A DNA stretch of 6,396 nt from Candidatus Kariarchaeota archaeon (GTDB lineage: Archaea > Asgardarchaeota > Heimdallarchaeia > Heimdallarchaeales > Kariarchaeaceae): NCBI GenBank assembly GCA_016839545.1, contig JAEOUB010000323.1, positions 1-6,396 on the forward strand, given 5' to 3'. Shown here one piece after another: positions 5,075-6,396 of this stretch. The stretch's first letter is position 1; each line of letters begins with the position of its first letter. The notes beneath the pieces were generated by a model. That model searched no databases. It was given only the letters and a program-made list of their open reading frames with translations, and was not told the DNA's origin. The translations under genes and the position numbers were made by a program.

Positions 5075-6396
5075 ATGAGTGAATCTAAATCCGTACAAGG
5101 TGAGATTGTCAAGATCTCAGGTCCCCTTGTTCTAGCTCGAGGTATGATTGGAGTAAGGCTCTATGATGTAGCCCGAGTCGGTGAACTCGGTATCATTGGT
5201 GAAATTATCAAAATCGAAGGTGACGTTGTTTCCATCCAGTGTTACGAGACAACCGACGGTATTTATCCAGGAGAGCAAGTTATCGGTACTGGTGAACCAC
5301 TGTCCGTCATGCTGGGTCCCGGTCTGATGAAGCAGATCTATGATGGTATTCAACGGCCTCTCCCCAATATCAAAGAAGCATCTGGTGCCTTTATTGGTAG
5401 AGGTATTGAAACACCAGCTCTTGATCTTGAAAAGGAATGGGAATTTGAAATCCTTGCCAAGGAAGGAGATCAGATTGTGGAAGGTGATGTGATTGCAACT
5501 GTACAAGAGACAGAGTCATTCCTTCACAGAATTATGGTTCAACCAAACGTCAATGGTACCATAAAGAGCATAGTTGCATCTGGAACCTATAACATCCAAA
5601 AAGTTCTTGCTGAGGTTGAGGATGCAAACGGTAAAGTTCATGAGGTCAAGGGTTACCAGATTTGGCCAGTTCGTCAACCCCGACCATTTAAAAGAAGATT
5701 AGCCTCTGATGAGATCCTTATTACCGGTCAGAGAATTTTTGATACTTTCGTCCCCATTGCAACAGGTGGTGTAGCAGCAGTGCCAGGTCCTTTCGGTACT
5801 GGCAAAACTGTGACACAACATTCTCTTGCTAAATTCTCGGATGCTGATGTCGTTGTATACGTCGGTTGTGGTGAGCGAGGCAATGAAATGACACAGGTAC
5901 TCGAGGAGTTCCCTCACCTGTCAGATCCTAAGACCGGTCTGCCTCTGATGGAGCGAACTACTATGATTGCTAATACATCCAACATGCCAGTAGCTGCACG
6001 AGAAGCATCTGTGTACACTGGTGTGACAATGGCTGAATATCTGCGAGATCAGGGGTATTCCGTGGCAATGATGGCTGACTCAACCTCACGATGGGCAGAA
6101 GCTATGCGTGAGATCTCAGGTCGTCTTGAGGAAATGCCTGGTGAAGGTGGTTATCCTGCATATCTTGGTTCAAAGATTGCAGCATATTACGAGAGAGGCG
6201 GGAAAGTCGATTGTATCGGTTCTGACGAGCGAATTGGTTCAGTCTCCATCATTGGAGCTGTCAGTCCACCTGGTGGTGATTTCTCCGAACCCGTTACTCA
6301 GAACACTCTCCGAATTGTGAAGGCATTCTGGGCTCTGACAAAGAAACTTGCTGAGCAGAGACACTTCCCTGCAATTTCCTATCTGGAGTCTTATAC
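5075..6396 (+). CDS. atpA: A-type ATPase catalytic subunit A; 3' end outside window
   Basis: 440 codons are visible of a family usually near 580-600. The N-terminal barrel opens VQGEIVKISGPLVLARGM (7-24) and continues DVARVGELGIIGEIIKIEGD. The subunit-A-specific bulge domain (about 110-190) includes KEWEFEILAKEGDQIVEGDV. The P-loop is GPFGTGKT (238-245). VGCGERGNEM (263-272) carries the catalytic Glu and Arg-finger neighbourhood. MERTTMIANTSNMPVAAREA, MMADSTSRWAEAMREISGRL and RIGSVSIIGAVSPPGGDFSE follow, all typical. This subunit hydrolyses or makes ATP in the A3B3 head, driving or driven by ion flow. The P-loop is uninterrupted, so there is no intein at the site used in some archaeal homologues. 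The ATG at 5075 is preferred; the ATG at 5064 is out of frame. Subunit B would be expected next, beyond the window. Confidence 0.97.
   Translation, partial: MSESKSVQGEIVKISGPLVLARGMIGVRLYDVARVGELGIIGEIIKIEGDVVSIQCYETTDGIYPGEQVIGTGEPLSVMLGPGLMKQIYDGIQRPLPNIKEASGAFIGRGIETPALDLEKEWEFEILAKEGDQIVEGDVIATVQETESFLHRIMVQPNVNGTIKSIVASGTYNIQKVLAEVEDANGKVHEVKGYQIWPVRQPRPFKRRLASDEILITGQRIFDTFVPIATGGVAAVPGPFGTGKTVTQHSLAKFSDADVVVYVGCGERGNEMTQVLEEFPHLSDPKTGLPLMERTTMIANTSNMPVAAREASVYTGVTMAEYLRDQGYSVAMMADSTSRWAEAMREISGRLEEMPGEGGYPAYLGSKIAAYYERGGKVDCIGSDERIGSVSIIGAVSPPGGDFSEPVTQNTLRIVKAFWALTKKLAEQRHFPAISYLESY

Noticed and set aside
5786..5809. Possible intein at the atpA P-loop
   Set aside because: GPFGTGKT is followed directly by VTQHSLAKFSDADVVV, so the coding region is uninterrupted at the usual intein site.
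5132..5917. Minus-strand open frames opposite atpA (5132-5506, 5699-5917)
   Set aside because: Antisense to a continuous, highly conserved ATPase subunit A reading frame.
1..6396. CRISPR array, transposon, tRNA or rRNA gene
   Set aside because: No regularly spaced repeats, transposase, terminal inverted repeats with target duplications, or cloverleaf-like sequence was seen; gaps between genes are all under 125 bases.

Overview
The window reads as archaeal chromosomal housekeeping DNA. Its markers are an A-type (vacuolar-like) ATPase, an archaeal nascent-polypeptide-associated complex (NAC) protein with a UBA tail, an archaeosine-type PUA protein, a Taw2-like wyosine enzyme, an archaeal tRNA-splicing endonuclease, a UbiA prenyltransferase of the ether-lipid type and the archaeal PIN/KH-family ATPase. 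Several genes start on GTG, and most have an A/T-rich box centred about 26-27 bases before the start codon with no ribosome binding site. That is the arrangement of leaderless archaeal transcripts. A mesophilic lineage such as an Asgard archaeon (Thorarchaeota-like) is a guess from general flavour and composition; the sequence does not settle the phylum.

Layout. Positions 1-3222 are four genes, all on the minus strand. In order of transcription they are taw2-like (3222-2428), endA-like (2386-1778), a DGGGP-synthase-like UbiA (1721-822), and a PilT/PINc-type ATPase (771 to beyond position 1) that lacks its usual N-terminal PIN domain. An 80-base divergent promoter region (3223-3302) separates them from a plus-strand gene (3303-3782) for a free-standing C2-PUA module like the C-terminal part of archaeosine tRNA-guanine transglycosylase. 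That gene converges on nac (4203-3775, minus), overlapping it by 8 bases. A second divergent promoter (4204-4324) leads into plus-strand ATPase genes: subunit H (peripheral-stalk coiled coil), subunit F (central stalk), then, after a 96-base gap with its own promoter-like box, subunit A (catalytic), which runs off the window at 6396.

How they fit together. Three neighbouring genes concern tRNA maturation: intron cutting (EndA), position-37 wyosine formation (Taw2) and position-15 archaeosine (the PUA protein). NAC adds co-translational chaperoning. The ATPase genes form a shortened cluster (H-F-A) compared with the common H-I-K-E-C-F-A-B-D order. I found no mobile element, CRISPR array, RNA gene or obvious new multi-gene system. 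The best leads are molecular oddities in known families: an EndA with serine at the catalytic histidine position, an ATPase without its PIN domain, a split archaeosine-enzyme module, and a NAC with an arginine-rich N-terminal tail.
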